A stretch of DNA of 64,000 bases from DASRWI01 sp035654655 (GCA_035654655.1 DASRWI010000032.1:68488-132487), one strand, 5' to 3'. Shown: positions 35,980-45,444, counted from the first letter of the stretch. Notes: generated by a model not told the origin, from the sequence alone. Translations and numbers: made by a program.

Positions 35980-38403
35980 ATGGATACAAAAACAAACTAT
36001 AAAGAGCAGATAGAGGAAGCCTTTCAACATCTTGAAAACGGCAGATATAAAATTGCTCTAATAAATGCACAGAAAGTTTATGATGAGTATTCTGAAGATC
36101 CGGATGCTATTCATTGCTATGCCTTAGCACTTCTTGAAAACGGAAGACCTGGGGAAAGTCTCGAACTCGAAAATTACTCAGTCCAATTATACCCATCTAA
36201 TAAAAAGGTTCACCTTAACAGAGCATACATTCTAATGCGACTTGGTATTTACGAAGGTGCAATAAATGACATTTTTATTGTTGAAGAGGATGAAAAATTA
36301 AGAGTTGAAGCATTAATATTAAAAGCTAAAATTCTTGCCGGAACAGAAAAATATGAAGAAGCCTTAAGATGCTTAAGCAATATTAATAATAATAAAAAAG
36401 CAAAAGAGCTTATCCATAAACTGGATAAAATTATTTCTTTTAATACTTCAAAATTTAAAAAAAATAATTTGGTATTTGAAGCTGAAGAAGCCCTTAATAC
36501 CAAAGACTTCTGGTTTTCATTATGGGCTTCAAATAAATTGCAGTCGAACAGTATAATTAATGAAGATAAATACAAAGCTATGCTGATTGAGATTAAATCC
36601 TTAATAGGATTATTTCAATTAAAACAGGCATTTGAAAAAGCTTTATTGGTGAAATCCTTGTTTGTCGATAATGAAGAATTTTGTGAAATATATTCAAGAT
36701 TAGAAAAGCATTTTAGTAAAAAGAGAGTTTTAGAAAAAACTGAAGAAGTTATTTTTGAACCTGAAATTAAAAAAGATATATTCGAAGAGATTGATAAACT
36801 AATTGGATTAAATCAGGTTAAACAATCTGTAAAAGATTTTGTTGATTACCTAAAGTTTATAAAGGATAGAAAAGATTTTGGAATAAAAACCAAAGAAGAA
36901 ATATCATTCCACTGTGTTTTTCTTGGTAATCCCGGTACAGGTAAAACCACAGTAGCGAGATTGTTGGGGAAAATTTTCAAAGAGTTAAATATTCTCCCAA
37001 CTGGGCACGTAGTTGAGGTTGACCGAGCTGCACTTGTTGGTCAGTATATTGGAGAGACAGCTCAAAAGACTGATAAGATTGTAAATGACTCTATGGGGGG
37101 AATTTTATTTGTAGATGAAGCTTATTCTTTGAAGAAGGAAAATAATGGTCAGGACTTTGGTCAGGAAGCAATTGATATCATACTTAAGCGAATGGAAGAT
37201 GCCCAGGGACAGTTTGTGGTAATAGCTGCCGGATATCCTGAGGAGATGAAGTTCTTCATCAATTCTAACCCCGGACTTAAATCAAGATTCACTCACTTCT
37301 TTAATTTTGAAGATTACAATCCAGATGAACTTATTGAAATATTTAAAGTGTTTGCTTCATCCGAGGAATTTTTAATTGAACCTGATGCAACAGAAATATT
37401 GAAAAATTATTTTAATGATGCTTACAAAAAAAGAGATAAATCTTTTGGCAATGCACGTTTAGTAAGAAAGTTATTTAATGAAGTAAAAATTCTTTTAGGT
37501 AAACGTTATCTTAAAGAAAAAAATAAAGAAGTATTAACAACAATAAATGTTGATGATATTGAGGCCCTCCTCAAAAAAAGAGGTTATAAAAAACATGATA
37601 AAAACTTGAATGAAGAGAAACTTGAAATTTTATTAAAAGAAATTAATTCTATAGCAGGAATATCTTTAGTTAAGAAAGATATTGTCAAACTTGTTGACAG
37701 CCTTAAATTAGCAAGGCTTCGTGAGGAAAGGGGTTTGAGTGTAATTAAGCGAAATCTTAATTCCATTTTTGTTGGAAATAAAGGAACAGGCAAAACAATA
37801 ATTGCTGCAAAATTGGGATTAATATTTAAAGAATTAGGAGTATTAAACAACGGACATTTAATTGAAGTTGATAAAACAAGCCTGCACTCAATTAACACAA
37901 TTGATGAACTTCTTAAAAATGCTGAAGGTGGTATACTTTTAATAAAAGAAGTTGATAAAATTGTTAAGGAAAATTTAAAAGTTTTTGATAAACTTATTAA
38001 AAGACTTGAAGAACAAAATTTTGATGTCATTGTTATTCTTACAGGTACGAATAATGGAATAACTGAAATATTGGAAAATACCCCATCCTTGAAAAATATT
38101 TTTATGAAGCAATTTTATTTTCAGGACCTTAATCCCAGAGAACTTTTAGAATCTACTTTAAACCTTACTGATAAGGCAGGTTATAAATTGGATGAAGGTG
38201 CCTGGCAGATGCTTCATGATATCTTTAATTCTGAATACATAAATAAAAAATCAGGTTTTGTTAATTCTGACCTTGTAAAGAATTTTTTATTTAAGGCGCT
38301 TAATAATCAGGAAGAAAGGATATTGAAAATTAATAATCCTGATAATGAACAACTTTGCACAATTACTTTAGAAGATATAGAGAAGATAAATTATAATTTT
38401 TAA
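35980..38403 (+). CDS. TPR plus tandem CbbX/SpoVK-type AAA protein with a degenerate second ATPase module
   Basis: An 807-residue protein. Residues ~5-230 are TPR-like helical repeats. AAA module 1 (about 270-540) is intact: Walker A GNPGTGKT at 316-323, Walker B FVDEA with D379-E380, pore/second-region GQYIGETAQKT and arginine finger in GLKSRFTHFF. AAA module 2 (about 560-800) keeps Walker A (GNKGTGKT, 599-606), but its Walker B reads LLIKEVD with Lys656 replacing the Asp, and the arginine-finger position reads SLKNIFMKQF with no Arg. Module 2 may bind but should not hydrolyse ATP. CbbX-type proteins remodel partner complexes; the partner here is unknown. Confidence 0.8.
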   Translation: MDTKTNYKEQIEEAFQHLENGRYKIALINAQKVYDEYSEDPDAIHCYALALLENGRPGESLELENYSVQLYPSNKKVHLNRAYILMRLGIYEGAINDIFIVEEDEKLRVEALILKAKILAGTEKYEEALRCLSNINNNKKAKELIHKLDKIISFNTSKFKKNNLVFEAEEALNTKDFWFSLWASNKLQSNSIINEDKYKAMLIEIKSLIGLFQLKQAFEKALLVKSLFVDNEEFCEIYSRLEKHFSKKRVLEKTEEVIFEPEIKKDIFEEIDKLIGLNQVKQSVKDFVDYLKFIKDRKDFGIKTKEEISFHCVFLGNPGTGKTTVARLLGKIFKELNILPTGHVVEVDRAALVGQYIGETAQKTDKIVNDSMGGILFVDEAYSLKKENNGQDFGQEAIDIILKRMEDAQGQFVVIAAGYPEEMKFFINSNPGLKSRFTHFFNFEDYNPDELIEIFKVFASSEEFLIEPDATEILKNYFNDAYKKRDKSFGNARLVRKLFNEVKILLGKRYLKEKNKEVLTTINVDDIEALLKKRGYKKHDKNLNEEKLEILLKEINSIAGISLVKKDIVKLVDSLKLARLREERGLSVIKRNLNSIFVGNKGTGKTIIAAKLGLIFKELGVLNNGHLIEVDKTSLHSINTIDELLKNAEGGILLIKEVDKIVKENLKVFDKLIKRLEEQNFDVIVILTGTNNGITEILENTPSLKNIFMKQFYFQDLNPRELLESTLNLTDKAGYKLDEGAWQMLHDIFNSEYINKKSGFVNSDLVKNFLFKALNNQEERILKINNPDNEQLCTITLEDIEKINYNF

Positions 38404-38775
38404 AACAACAGATGCTGAATCTTCTCCCTCCTAAGCTCAAAAAACTTATGAAGAAAATCCAGCATCCGCTTCCTTTGGATGGGTAAGGAGACTAAAACTA
38501 AAGTCATTAATTCAATCTTCATACCATTAAAAACTTCAATAATTTAACTGAAATCAAAGGAATAATTTTCATTTATATGAAAAGTATTCATGGGTAAGAA
38601 AAATTTTCGTGAAAATTTTTAGTAAAAATATTTTTTAATTCATAAAACTCTTTCTAATTTAGAATACGCAATTTAAAATTGCTTTTACATTCTTCATAAA
38701 TAGAAGATCTAAAATGATTACGGTAGTCCCACATATTTCTTCTTTAATAACCTTTCATCTCAAAGAGGTTCAAGT
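38404..38775. other. Upstream region of the hdr-flx operon
   Basis: 372 bp without a credible gene, apart from a 24-codon frame starting near 38410 that I do not trust. GATGCTG near 38409 and CAGCATC near 38459 are complementary. A perfect 10-bp inverted repeat lies at 38600-38621. The operon promoter should be in the last ~150 bp, but I cannot place it confidently. Confidence 0.5.
38600..38621. promoter_or_regulatory. Candidate operator palindrome upstream of hdrC
   Basis: AAAAATTTTC and GAAAATTTTT are exact complements separated by GT, giving a 22-bp dyad ~155 bp before the hdrC ATG. It resembles the size of a redox- or ligand-regulator operator. No regulator gene is adjacent. Confidence 0.35.
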
Positions 38776-39321
38776 ATGAGTCATGCAGTTCACGATCCCA
38801 TCTATCAGGAAATAGTAGACTTAACCGGACAAGACCCTGCTTTATGTTATCAGTGCGGCAAATGTTCAGCAGGCTGTCCTATAAGAGAATATGAAGATAG
38901 TGCACCTAATAGAATTATCAGATACGTTCAGCTTGGTTTTTATGATAAAGCCCTAACCTCATCCACAATTTGGTTATGTGCAAGTTGTATGACCTGTTCT
39001 ACAAGATGTCCGCAAGAATATGAACTACCAAGATTGATGGATGCACTTAGAGAAATAGCAATTAAGAAAAACATTAAACCTGCAGAAGAAAAAGTTTATA
39101 AGTTCCATAAAGCTTTTCTAAAACAAATTAAAAATAATGGAAGAGCTTTTGAGTTTGGATTAGTTAGAGATTACAAACTCAGCACTTTTGATTTAATGCA
39201 GGATGTTGAAGCAGCGCCGGGAATGTTTTTGAAAGGTAAAATTTCCTTAATGCCTCATAAAATTAAAGATAGAAATAGTGTTAAAAAAATATTTAAGAAA
39301 TCAGAAGGAGATGAACAATGA
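38776..39321 (+). CDS. hdrC: HdrC-like heterodisulfide reductase subunit C
   Basis: A 181-residue iron-sulfur protein with two [4Fe-4S] motifs: CYQCGKCSAGCPI and CASCMTCSTRCPQE. ELPRLMDALREIA and a helical C-terminus follow. HdrC relays electrons between HdrA and the HdrB active site. It is preceded by an AAGAGG ribosome-binding site and overlaps hdrB by 4 bp. It is the first gene of a seven-gene operon on the plus strand. Confidence 0.9.
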   Translation: MSHAVHDPIYQEIVDLTGQDPALCYQCGKCSAGCPIREYEDSAPNRIIRYVQLGFYDKALTSSTIWLCASCMTCSTRCPQEYELPRLMDALREIAIKKNIKPAEEKVYKFHKAFLKQIKNNGRAFEFGLVRDYKLSTFDLMQDVEAAPGMFLKGKISLMPHKIKDRNSVKKIFKKSEGDEQ

Positions 39322-40193
39322 ACTTTGGATATTACCCGGGTTGTTCATTATCCGGAACAGGTAGAGAGTTTGATAAATCATTAAAAGAAGTTTTAAAAGT
39401 TCTTGATGTGAAACTTGATGAAGTAAAAGATTGGTCCTGCTGCGGTGCTTCATCTGCACACGTTACTTCTCACTTTCTTTCTGTTGCATTACCAGCAAGA
39501 AATTTAATTCTGGCTAAAGAACAAAATCTTGAGAATGTTGTGGCACCTTGTGCAGCTTGTTATAATAGATTGCTTGGGGCCCAGGAAGAAATGAATTCTA
39601 ATCCGATTTTAAAGGAAAAAGTTGAAAGTGCAATTGAAAAAAAGTATACAAATCATCTCAACATATTAAATCTTGTTGATTTGTTTAATAACATAGGATT
39701 AGATAAGGTAAAAGAAAAAGTAAAACATCCATTAAAAAATATTAACGCTGCTTGTTATTACGGCTGCTTATTAGTTCGTCCAAGCAGCTTGACTAAATTT
39801 GATGATGCTGAACAGCCTGAAGAGATGGAAAAAATTATTACGACTTTAGGCGGCAAAGCTGTTGAATGGAATTATAAAGTTGAATGCTGTGGAGCTGCTC
39901 ATTCAATAGCCCATACAGAAATAGTAAAAAATCTTTCTAAGAAAATTTTAGATGATGCAATTAAAAACAATGCCGATGTTATCGTTGTTGCTTGCCCAAT
40001 GTGTCATTCAAATTTAGATATGAGACAAAAAAATATTGTTAAGGAAAATAAGGACTTCAAAGAAATTCCAGTTCTTTATTTAACTGAGTTAATGGGTTTG
40101 GCTTTCGGAATTGATGAAAAGAAGCTTGGATTGGATTTGCATTTCATTGATGCAATGAAGCTAAGCAAAAAGTTAGAGGAGGCTGCTGTATGA
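39318..40193 (+). CDS. hdrB: HdrB-like heterodisulfide reductase subunit B
   Basis: A 291-residue protein with two complete CCG cysteine motifs. The first is C9, C41-C42 and C78-x2-C81 (YYPGCSLSGTG, WSCCGASS, APCAACYNR). The second is in CYYGCLL, ECCGAAHS and ACPMCHSNLD. These ligate the paired noncubane [4Fe-4S] clusters where the disulfide is reduced in methanogen HdrB. In bacteria the substrate is not CoM-S-S-CoB; a DsrC-like or small-thiol disulfide has been proposed. It overlaps both neighbours by 4 bp. Confidence 0.92.
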   Translation: MNFGYYPGCSLSGTGREFDKSLKEVLKVLDVKLDEVKDWSCCGASSAHVTSHFLSVALPARNLILAKEQNLENVVAPCAACYNRLLGAQEEMNSNPILKEKVESAIEKKYTNHLNILNLVDLFNNIGLDKVKEKVKHPLKNINAACYYGCLLVRPSSLTKFDDAEQPEEMEKIITTLGGKAVEWNYKVECCGAAHSIAHTEIVKNLSKKILDDAIKNNADVIVVACPMCHSNLDMRQKNIVKENKDFKEIPVLYLTELMGLAFGIDEKKLGLDLHFIDAMKLSKKLEEAAV

Positions 40194-42196
40194 AAATAGG
40201 AGTATTTATTTGTTACTGCGGTGAAAATATTGGCAGAACAGTTGATTGCGCAGCAGTTGCTAAGGCAGCAGCAAAATTTCCAGGAGTTGTACACTCTGAA
40301 GATTATAAATATATGTGTTCAGACCCTGGACAGAATTTAATTAAGCAGGCAATTAGAGAAAAAGGTTTGGATGCAGTTGTAGTTGGTTCCTGTTCACCTC
40401 ATATGCACGAAAAAACTTTTAGAAAAGCTTGTCAAAGTGCTGGAGTAAATCCTTACCTGGTTGAAATTGCAAATCTACGTGAACACTGCTCCTGGATTCA
40501 CGATGATATACCTTCAGGTACAAGAAAATCAATCGACCTTATTAGAATAGCTGTTGAAAAAGTTAGACGCAATGCTCCTCTTGTTCCTATTCAAGTTCCA
40601 GTAACTAAAAGAGCTTTGGTAATAGGCGGTGGTATCTCCGGAATTCAAGCTGCTCTTGATATTGCAAACTCCGGATTTGAGGTTGTTCTTGTTGAAAAAG
40701 AGCCTTCAATTGGCGGACATATGAGTCAGCTTTCTGAAACATTCCCTACCCTTGATTGCTCTCAATGTATTCTTACACCAAGAATGGTGGAAGTGTATCA
40801 ACATCCAAAAATAAAATTAATGTCTTATTCTGAAGTGCAAAGTCTTGAAGGATTTATTGGAAACTTTAAAGTAACTATCAGAAAAAAAGCAAGATATGTT
40901 AAAGATGAAGTTTGTACCGGATGCGGTTTGTGTGTTCAAAAATGTCCTATTAAGAAATTAGCATACAGTGAGTTTGAAGAAGGACTTGCAACAAGACCTG
41001 CAGTTTATGTTCCATTTCCTCAAGCAGTTCCAAACATTCCGGTAATAGATAAAAATGTTTGTACTTATTTTAAATCAGGCAAATGCCAGATGTGTAAGAA
41101 AGTCTGCGGAAGGGAAGCAATTGATTTTGAACAGCAGGACCAATTAATACAAGAAGAAGTTGGTGCAATTATAGTTGCAACCGGTTATAAACTTTATTCA
41201 ATTGGTAAACAGGAAGAAGGTAGTCCATATAAAGGTTATGGCGAATATGGTTATGGTCAGTATAAAGATGTAATAAATGGATTACAGTTTGAAAGAATAG
41301 CATCTGCATCAGGACCAACATCAGGTGAAATCCTTCGTCCATCTGATAATAAAGAACCAAAGAAAATTGTTTTTATTCAATGCGTTGGTTCAAGAGATGA
41401 ATCAAAAGGATTTTCATACTGTAGTAAAATCTGTTGTATGTACACAGCCAAACATGCCATGCTTTACAAGCATAAGGTACACGATGGTGAAGCATATGTA
41501 TTCTATATGGATATTCGTGCAGGCGGAAAAATGTATGAAGAATTTGTACGCCGTGCAATTGAAGAAGATGGTGTAAAATATATTAGAGGAAGAGTATCAA
41601 GAATATTTAAAGATGGCGACAAATATAAAGTAAAAGGTGAAGATACAATCTCCGGAATGCCTGTGGAAATTGATGCTGATATGGTTGTTCTTGCAACAGC
41701 AATGATTGCTCAGCAGGAAGCACCAAAACTTGCACAAACTTTAGGTATCCCTTATGATAAACATGGATTCCTTGTTGAAGTTCATCCAAAGCTCAGACCA
41801 GTAGAAACAAGTACAGGTGGAATATTCTTAGCAGGTGCTTGTCACTCACCAAGAGATATTCCTGAATCAGTGTCAATGGCTTCTGCAGCAGCAGCTAAAG
41901 CGTTGGTCTTATTTGGTTCTGATATGCTTGAACGTGAACCAATAATTGCAAAAGTAAATGATTCAACTTGTGCAGGATGCTTCTATTGCCAAAAGGTTTG
42001 TGCTTATAGTGCAATTGAAAGAAAAGAAATTAGAGATAGAAAAGGTAATTTGATTAAGACTGTTGCTTATGTGAATTCAGGATTATGCCAGGGATGTGGT
42101 ACTTGTAATGCAACTTGTCCATCTAAATCAGTTGAGTTAATCGGATTTACTGATGAACAAATTTTTGCAGAGATAAAAGCTTTCTCAATGAATTAA
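40190..42196 (+). CDS. hdrA: HdrA-like flavin-based electron-bifurcating subunit
   Basis: A 668-residue protein. The N-terminal Cys-containing domain (MKIGVFICYCGENIGRTVD, VVGSCSPHMHEKTF) is followed by an FAD-binding domain (VIGGGISGIQAALDIANSGFEVVLVEKEPSIGGHM, LDCSQCILTPRMVEV) and ferredoxin motifs CTGCGLCVQKCPIKK near the middle. C-terminal 2x[4Fe-4S] motifs are CAGCFYCQKVC and CQGCGTCNATCPSKSVEL. HdrA carries the bifurcating FAD that sends one electron to ferredoxin and one to HdrBC. No selenocysteine or fusion is seen; length matches the archaeal family. Confidence 0.93.
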   Translation: MKIGVFICYCGENIGRTVDCAAVAKAAAKFPGVVHSEDYKYMCSDPGQNLIKQAIREKGLDAVVVGSCSPHMHEKTFRKACQSAGVNPYLVEIANLREHCSWIHDDIPSGTRKSIDLIRIAVEKVRRNAPLVPIQVPVTKRALVIGGGISGIQAALDIANSGFEVVLVEKEPSIGGHMSQLSETFPTLDCSQCILTPRMVEVYQHPKIKLMSYSEVQSLEGFIGNFKVTIRKKARYVKDEVCTGCGLCVQKCPIKKLAYSEFEEGLATRPAVYVPFPQAVPNIPVIDKNVCTYFKSGKCQMCKKVCGREAIDFEQQDQLIQEEVGAIIVATGYKLYSIGKQEEGSPYKGYGEYGYGQYKDVINGLQFERIASASGPTSGEILRPSDNKEPKKIVFIQCVGSRDESKGFSYCSKICCMYTAKHAMLYKHKVHDGEAYVFYMDIRAGGKMYEEFVRRAIEEDGVKYIRGRVSRIFKDGDKYKVKGEDTISGMPVEIDADMVVLATAMIAQQEAPKLAQTLGIPYDKHGFLVEVHPKLRPVETSTGGIFLAGACHSPRDIPESVSMASAAAAKALVLFGSDMLEREPIIAKVNDSTCAGCFYCQKVCAYSAIERKEIRDRKGNLIKTVAYVNSGLCQGCGTCNATCPSKSVELIGFTDEQIFAEIKAFSMN

Positions 42197-42229
42197 AAAA
42201 TAAATGAAAGAATCATAAAGGATTTCTTT

Positions 42230-42700
42230 ATGGCTGAAGAAAAATTTGAACCTAAAATAACTGCTTTTGTTTGTAACTGGTGTACTTATACAGGTGCTGA
42301 CCTTGCCGGTACATCCAGATTAAAACAACAGCCAAATGCAAGATTAATTAGAGTTCCATGCACTGGAAGAATTGACCCTGTATTTATTCTTAAAGCATTT
42401 GAAAGTGGCGCTGATGGAGTATTAATTTCAGGATGTCATCCAAATGATTGCCATTATAATACCGGAAATTTTCACGCTCGCAGAAGATGGATTTTCTTTA
42501 AAGACCTTCTTGATTTTGTTGGCATTGATGAGAGCAGACTTCATTTCTCCTGGGTATCAGCATCTGAAGGAAAGAAATGGGTTGATGTAATAAATGGAGT
42601 TATTAATAAAGTAAGAGAACAAGGTCCATTTATAAATTACAAGAAGACTAATCCTTTAGAAGTAACCAAAGTAGATTTTGAAAAAGGAGAAGTTGCCTGA
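42230..42700 (+). CDS. flxD: MvhD/FlxD-like [2Fe-2S] subunit
   Basis: A 156-residue MvhD/FrhD-FlpD-family protein. Conserved Cys residues are C15 and C18 (AFVCNWCTY), RVPCTGRIDP, and ISGCHPNDCHYNTGN. In methanogens MvhD links the hydrogenase to HdrA; in the bacterial Flx-Hdr complex FlxD does the same for the NAD(P)H module. No hydrogenase genes are present here, which supports the Flx assignment. It overlaps the next gene at a single base (TGATG). Confidence 0.9.
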   Translation: MAEEKFEPKITAFVCNWCTYTGADLAGTSRLKQQPNARLIRVPCTGRIDPVFILKAFESGADGVLISGCHPNDCHYNTGNFHARRRWIFFKDLLDFVGIDESRLHFSWVSASEGKKWVDVINGVINKVREQGPFINYKKTNPLEVTKVDFEKGEVA

Positions 42701-43557
42701 TGCAGACAGTAATTGAAGTCGCTAAAAAACTTTTCGAAGAAAAAAAAGTTTACTGCGTTGTGGGTTATACTCCTGATGGAGGAAATAAAACTAAACCATT
42801 CATTGCATACAGTGTTGAAGACACAGATAAACTTGTATTCAATCATTATGCAATAAATAATCTTGCAGTCTATCTGAATAGATTAACCAAAAAAGGTCCG
42901 GTTGGAGTTGTTGCAAAAGGCTGCGACATCAGAGCAATTGTTGGATTGATTCAGGAAAATCAATTTAAGAAGGAAGATGTATTTATCATTGGAATGAATT
43001 GCAATGGTGTGGTTGAAGATAAGTATGATGAATTTGATAAAGAAAATACACAAATAAAATGTAAATACTGCAATATTAGAACTCCACATTTGTATGATGA
43101 ACTTGCTGGTGAACTTCAGGATTTTGAAATACCTGAAGACCCTCAGGGACCATTGATGGAAAAAATTCTTAAGATGACTCCTGATGAAAGATGGGAATTC
43201 TGGAAAGCTGAATTTGATAAATGTATCAGATGTTATGCCTGTAGACAGGTTTGTCCTATGTGCTATTGCGAGCAGTGCATTGCAGACAAATCAGTTCCTC
43301 AATGGATTGAAACAAGTGCCACAATAAGAGGAAACTTCTCCTGGAATTTAATTAGAGCATTTCATATGTCTGGCAGATGCGTTGGATGCCACGAATGTGA
43401 AAGAGTTTGTCCACAAGAAATTCCTATTTCATTATTAACAAGAAAGATGGGAATGCTTGCAGGAAAAGAATTTGGTTATAGACACGGAATGGCTGTTGAC
43501 CAGCCTACATTGGTAGGAAATTATAATCTCTCTGACAGAGAAGATTTTATTAAGTAG
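42700..43557 (+). CDS. flxC: FlxC-like iron-sulfur protein (FrhB-like N-terminus, dicluster C-terminus)
   Basis: A 285-residue protein. The N-terminal half resembles the FrhB/coenzyme-F420-hydrogenase beta fold (GPVGVVAKGCDIRAIVGLIQENQF, VFIIGMNCNGVV). The C-terminal half has CIRCYACRQVCPMCYCEQC and CVGCHECERVCPQEIP, two [4Fe-4S] motifs. Assignment to FlxC rather than FlxB rests on gene order in the known FlxABCD-HdrABC clusters. It starts one base inside the flxD stop, so translation is coupled. Confidence 0.8.
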   Translation: MQTVIEVAKKLFEEKKVYCVVGYTPDGGNKTKPFIAYSVEDTDKLVFNHYAINNLAVYLNRLTKKGPVGVVAKGCDIRAIVGLIQENQFKKEDVFIIGMNCNGVVEDKYDEFDKENTQIKCKYCNIRTPHLYDELAGELQDFEIPEDPQGPLMEKILKMTPDERWEFWKAEFDKCIRCYACRQVCPMCYCEQCIADKSVPQWIETSATIRGNFSWNLIRAFHMSGRCVGCHECERVCPQEIPISLLTRKMGMLAGKEFGYRHGMAVDQPTLVGNYNLSDREDFIK

Positions 43558-43567
43558 CGGAGCATAT

Positions 43568-44575
43568 ATGGAAAAATATTCAATCAATATAGATTCTCTT
43601 AAAAACCTGGTAGTTGAACTGATAGAAAAAAATTGGAATGTTGTTTCATCTGAAAGGTCAGGTATCCGCTATTCAACATTAAAAGATGCGAATGATTTTT
43701 ATATCTCAAGCAAGACAAAACCATCTAACATTTCAGTAAAACAATTCTTCTTCCCTAAAACTGAACCATTATTTTTCTTTAAGAAAGAAGAAAATGGAAT
43801 TATACTTGCTGACCCTGTTTTTGCTGAAGAAAATAATTTACTTCTTGGTATTAAACCTTGCGATGCTGCTGCCATTCCTATCATCAGCAAAGTTTTTAAC
43901 TGGGATTACAAAGATGAATTCTTTAATAAGAGAGTTGAAAATTCTGTTGTTATCGGATTAAGTTGTAATTATCAGGATAGTGAATGTTTCTGTACTTCAG
44001 TTGGATTAAGCCAAAGCAGTACTAAAGGTTCTGATATTTTCTTTTCTACTGTTGATGATAATAACTTTGAAGTACAAGTTGTTACTGAAAAAGGAAAAAA
44101 GTTTATCGAAGTAAATAAAAAATATTTTGCTCCGCTTGAAAATGAATCACCGATAAAGGATGCATATCCTCCAAAGTTTGAATATCTAAAAGCTAAAGAA
44201 TGGCTGGACAAAAATTTTGAAAATGAATATTGGAACAAAGCAGGTGAGCTGTGTTTAGGATGTGCACAATGTGCATTTGTTTGTCCTACCTGCCATTGTT
44301 TTGATATAGTTGATGAAGATTGCGGATATGACTGCGGCAGAAGAGTTAAAAACTGGGATGCCTGTCAGTTTGGATTATTTACTAAACACGCATCGGGACA
44401 TAATCCACGCGATGTTCAAACAAAAAGATACAGACAAAGAGTTAACCATAAGTTCAAATACTATATGGATAAATTTGATGAAATACTATGCACCGGCTGC
44501 GGAAGATGTTCTCGCGGATGTCCTGCAGGAATAAACATAGGAAACATCGTTGAAGAAATTTCATCTTTACACTAA
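43568..44575 (+). CDS. flxB: FlxB-like iron-sulfur protein (AsrA/sulfhydrogenase-beta-like)
   Basis: A 335-residue protein related to anaerobic sulfite reductase subunit A and sulfhydrogenase beta. It shows FFFPKTEPLFFF, LLGIKPCDAAAIPIISKVF, VIGLSCNYQDSECFCTS, then ferredoxin motifs CLGCAQCAFVCPTCHCFDI and CTGCGRCSRGCPAGINIG. It should pass electrons between the FlxA flavin and FlxD/HdrA. The gap to flxC is 10 bp. Confidence 0.82.
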   Translation: MEKYSINIDSLKNLVVELIEKNWNVVSSERSGIRYSTLKDANDFYISSKTKPSNISVKQFFFPKTEPLFFFKKEENGIILADPVFAEENNLLLGIKPCDAAAIPIISKVFNWDYKDEFFNKRVENSVVIGLSCNYQDSECFCTSVGLSQSSTKGSDIFFSTVDDNNFEVQVVTEKGKKFIEVNKKYFAPLENESPIKDAYPPKFEYLKAKEWLDKNFENEYWNKAGELCLGCAQCAFVCPTCHCFDIVDEDCGYDCGRRVKNWDACQFGLFTKHASGHNPRDVQTKRYRQRVNHKFKYYMDKFDEILCTGCGRCSRGCPAGINIGNIVEEISSLH

Positions 44576-44592
44576 GAGTTATAAGGTAAACA

Positions 44593-45423
44593 ATGAACAT
44601 ATACAAACCTGAATTAGTCGAGATAAAAGAAATTATCGAAGAGACTTCGGATATATTAACTTTCAAGCTTCAGTTCAAAGATCCTGAACGTCAGAAGAAT
44701 TTTGATTTTAAAGCAGGACAATTTGCAGAGTATTCTGTTTTTGGTGAAGGTGAATGTACTTTTTGTATTGCATCATCTCCAACAAGACAGGATTATCTTG
44801 AGTGCTCTTTCAAGTTGGCAGGAAAGGTTACATCAGCAATGCGTAAACTTAATGTTGGTGATACTATGGGACTTCGTGGTCCATATGGAAATTATTTTCC
44901 TGTTGAAGAGATGAAAGGGAAGAGTGTAGTATTTATAGCAGGCGGTATTGGTCTTGCTCCTGTTAGATGTGTTATCTGGAATGTATTGGATTTAAGAAAA
45001 GAATTTAAAGATGTAACAATTATTTATGGTGCACGTAAAGTTGATGATTTGGTTTATAAGAACGAGATTGAAGAGTGGAAGAATATGCCTGATGTTAAAA
45101 CCATTGTTACAGTTGACCCCGGAGGTGAAACTCCTGATTGGAAAGGTGAAATTGGATTTGTACCAACTATAGTAGAAAAGGTAGCACCTAAAAGTGAAGA
45201 TACAGTTGCCATAGTTTGCGGACCTCCTATTATGATAAAATATACTTTACCTGTTTTAGAAAAACTTGGCTTCAAAGAGAGTGATATTATTACTACATTA
45301 GAGAACAGAATGAAGTGCGGACTTGGAAAATGCGGAAGATGCAATGTAGGAAGTGTTTACGTATGCAAAGATGGTCCAGTGTTTACATATCAACAATTAA
45401 AAGAATTACCTGCTGAATATTAA
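44593..45423 (+). CDS. flxA: FlxA-like FAD/NAD(P)-binding oxidoreductase
   Basis: A 276-residue ferredoxin-NADP-reductase-like subunit related to sulfhydrogenase gamma and AsrB. The FAD domain (FKAGQFAEYSVFGEGECTFCIASS) is followed by the NAD(P) domain (VVFIAGGIGLAPVRCVIWNVL, IIYGARKVDDLVY, IVCGPPIMIKYTL) and a C-terminal [2Fe-2S] site with C242, C247, C250 and C258. It is the probable NAD(P)H entry point of the bifurcating complex. A clear terminator follows. Confidence 0.88.
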   Translation: MNIYKPELVEIKEIIEETSDILTFKLQFKDPERQKNFDFKAGQFAEYSVFGEGECTFCIASSPTRQDYLECSFKLAGKVTSAMRKLNVGDTMGLRGPYGNYFPVEEMKGKSVVFIAGGIGLAPVRCVIWNVLDLRKEFKDVTIIYGARKVDDLVYKNEIEEWKNMPDVKTIVTVDPGGETPDWKGEIGFVPTIVEKVAPKSEDTVAIVCGPPIMIKYTLPVLEKLGFKESDIITTLENRMKCGLGKCGRCNVGSVYVCKDGPVFTYQQLKELPAEY

Positions 45424-45444
45424 AAAATTTTAATAATTTTTTCA

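Noticed and set aside
38410..38484. 24-codon frame upstream of the hdr operon
   Set aside because: No ribosome-binding site and no recognisable sequence; it overlaps an inverted repeat near the end of the AAA gene.
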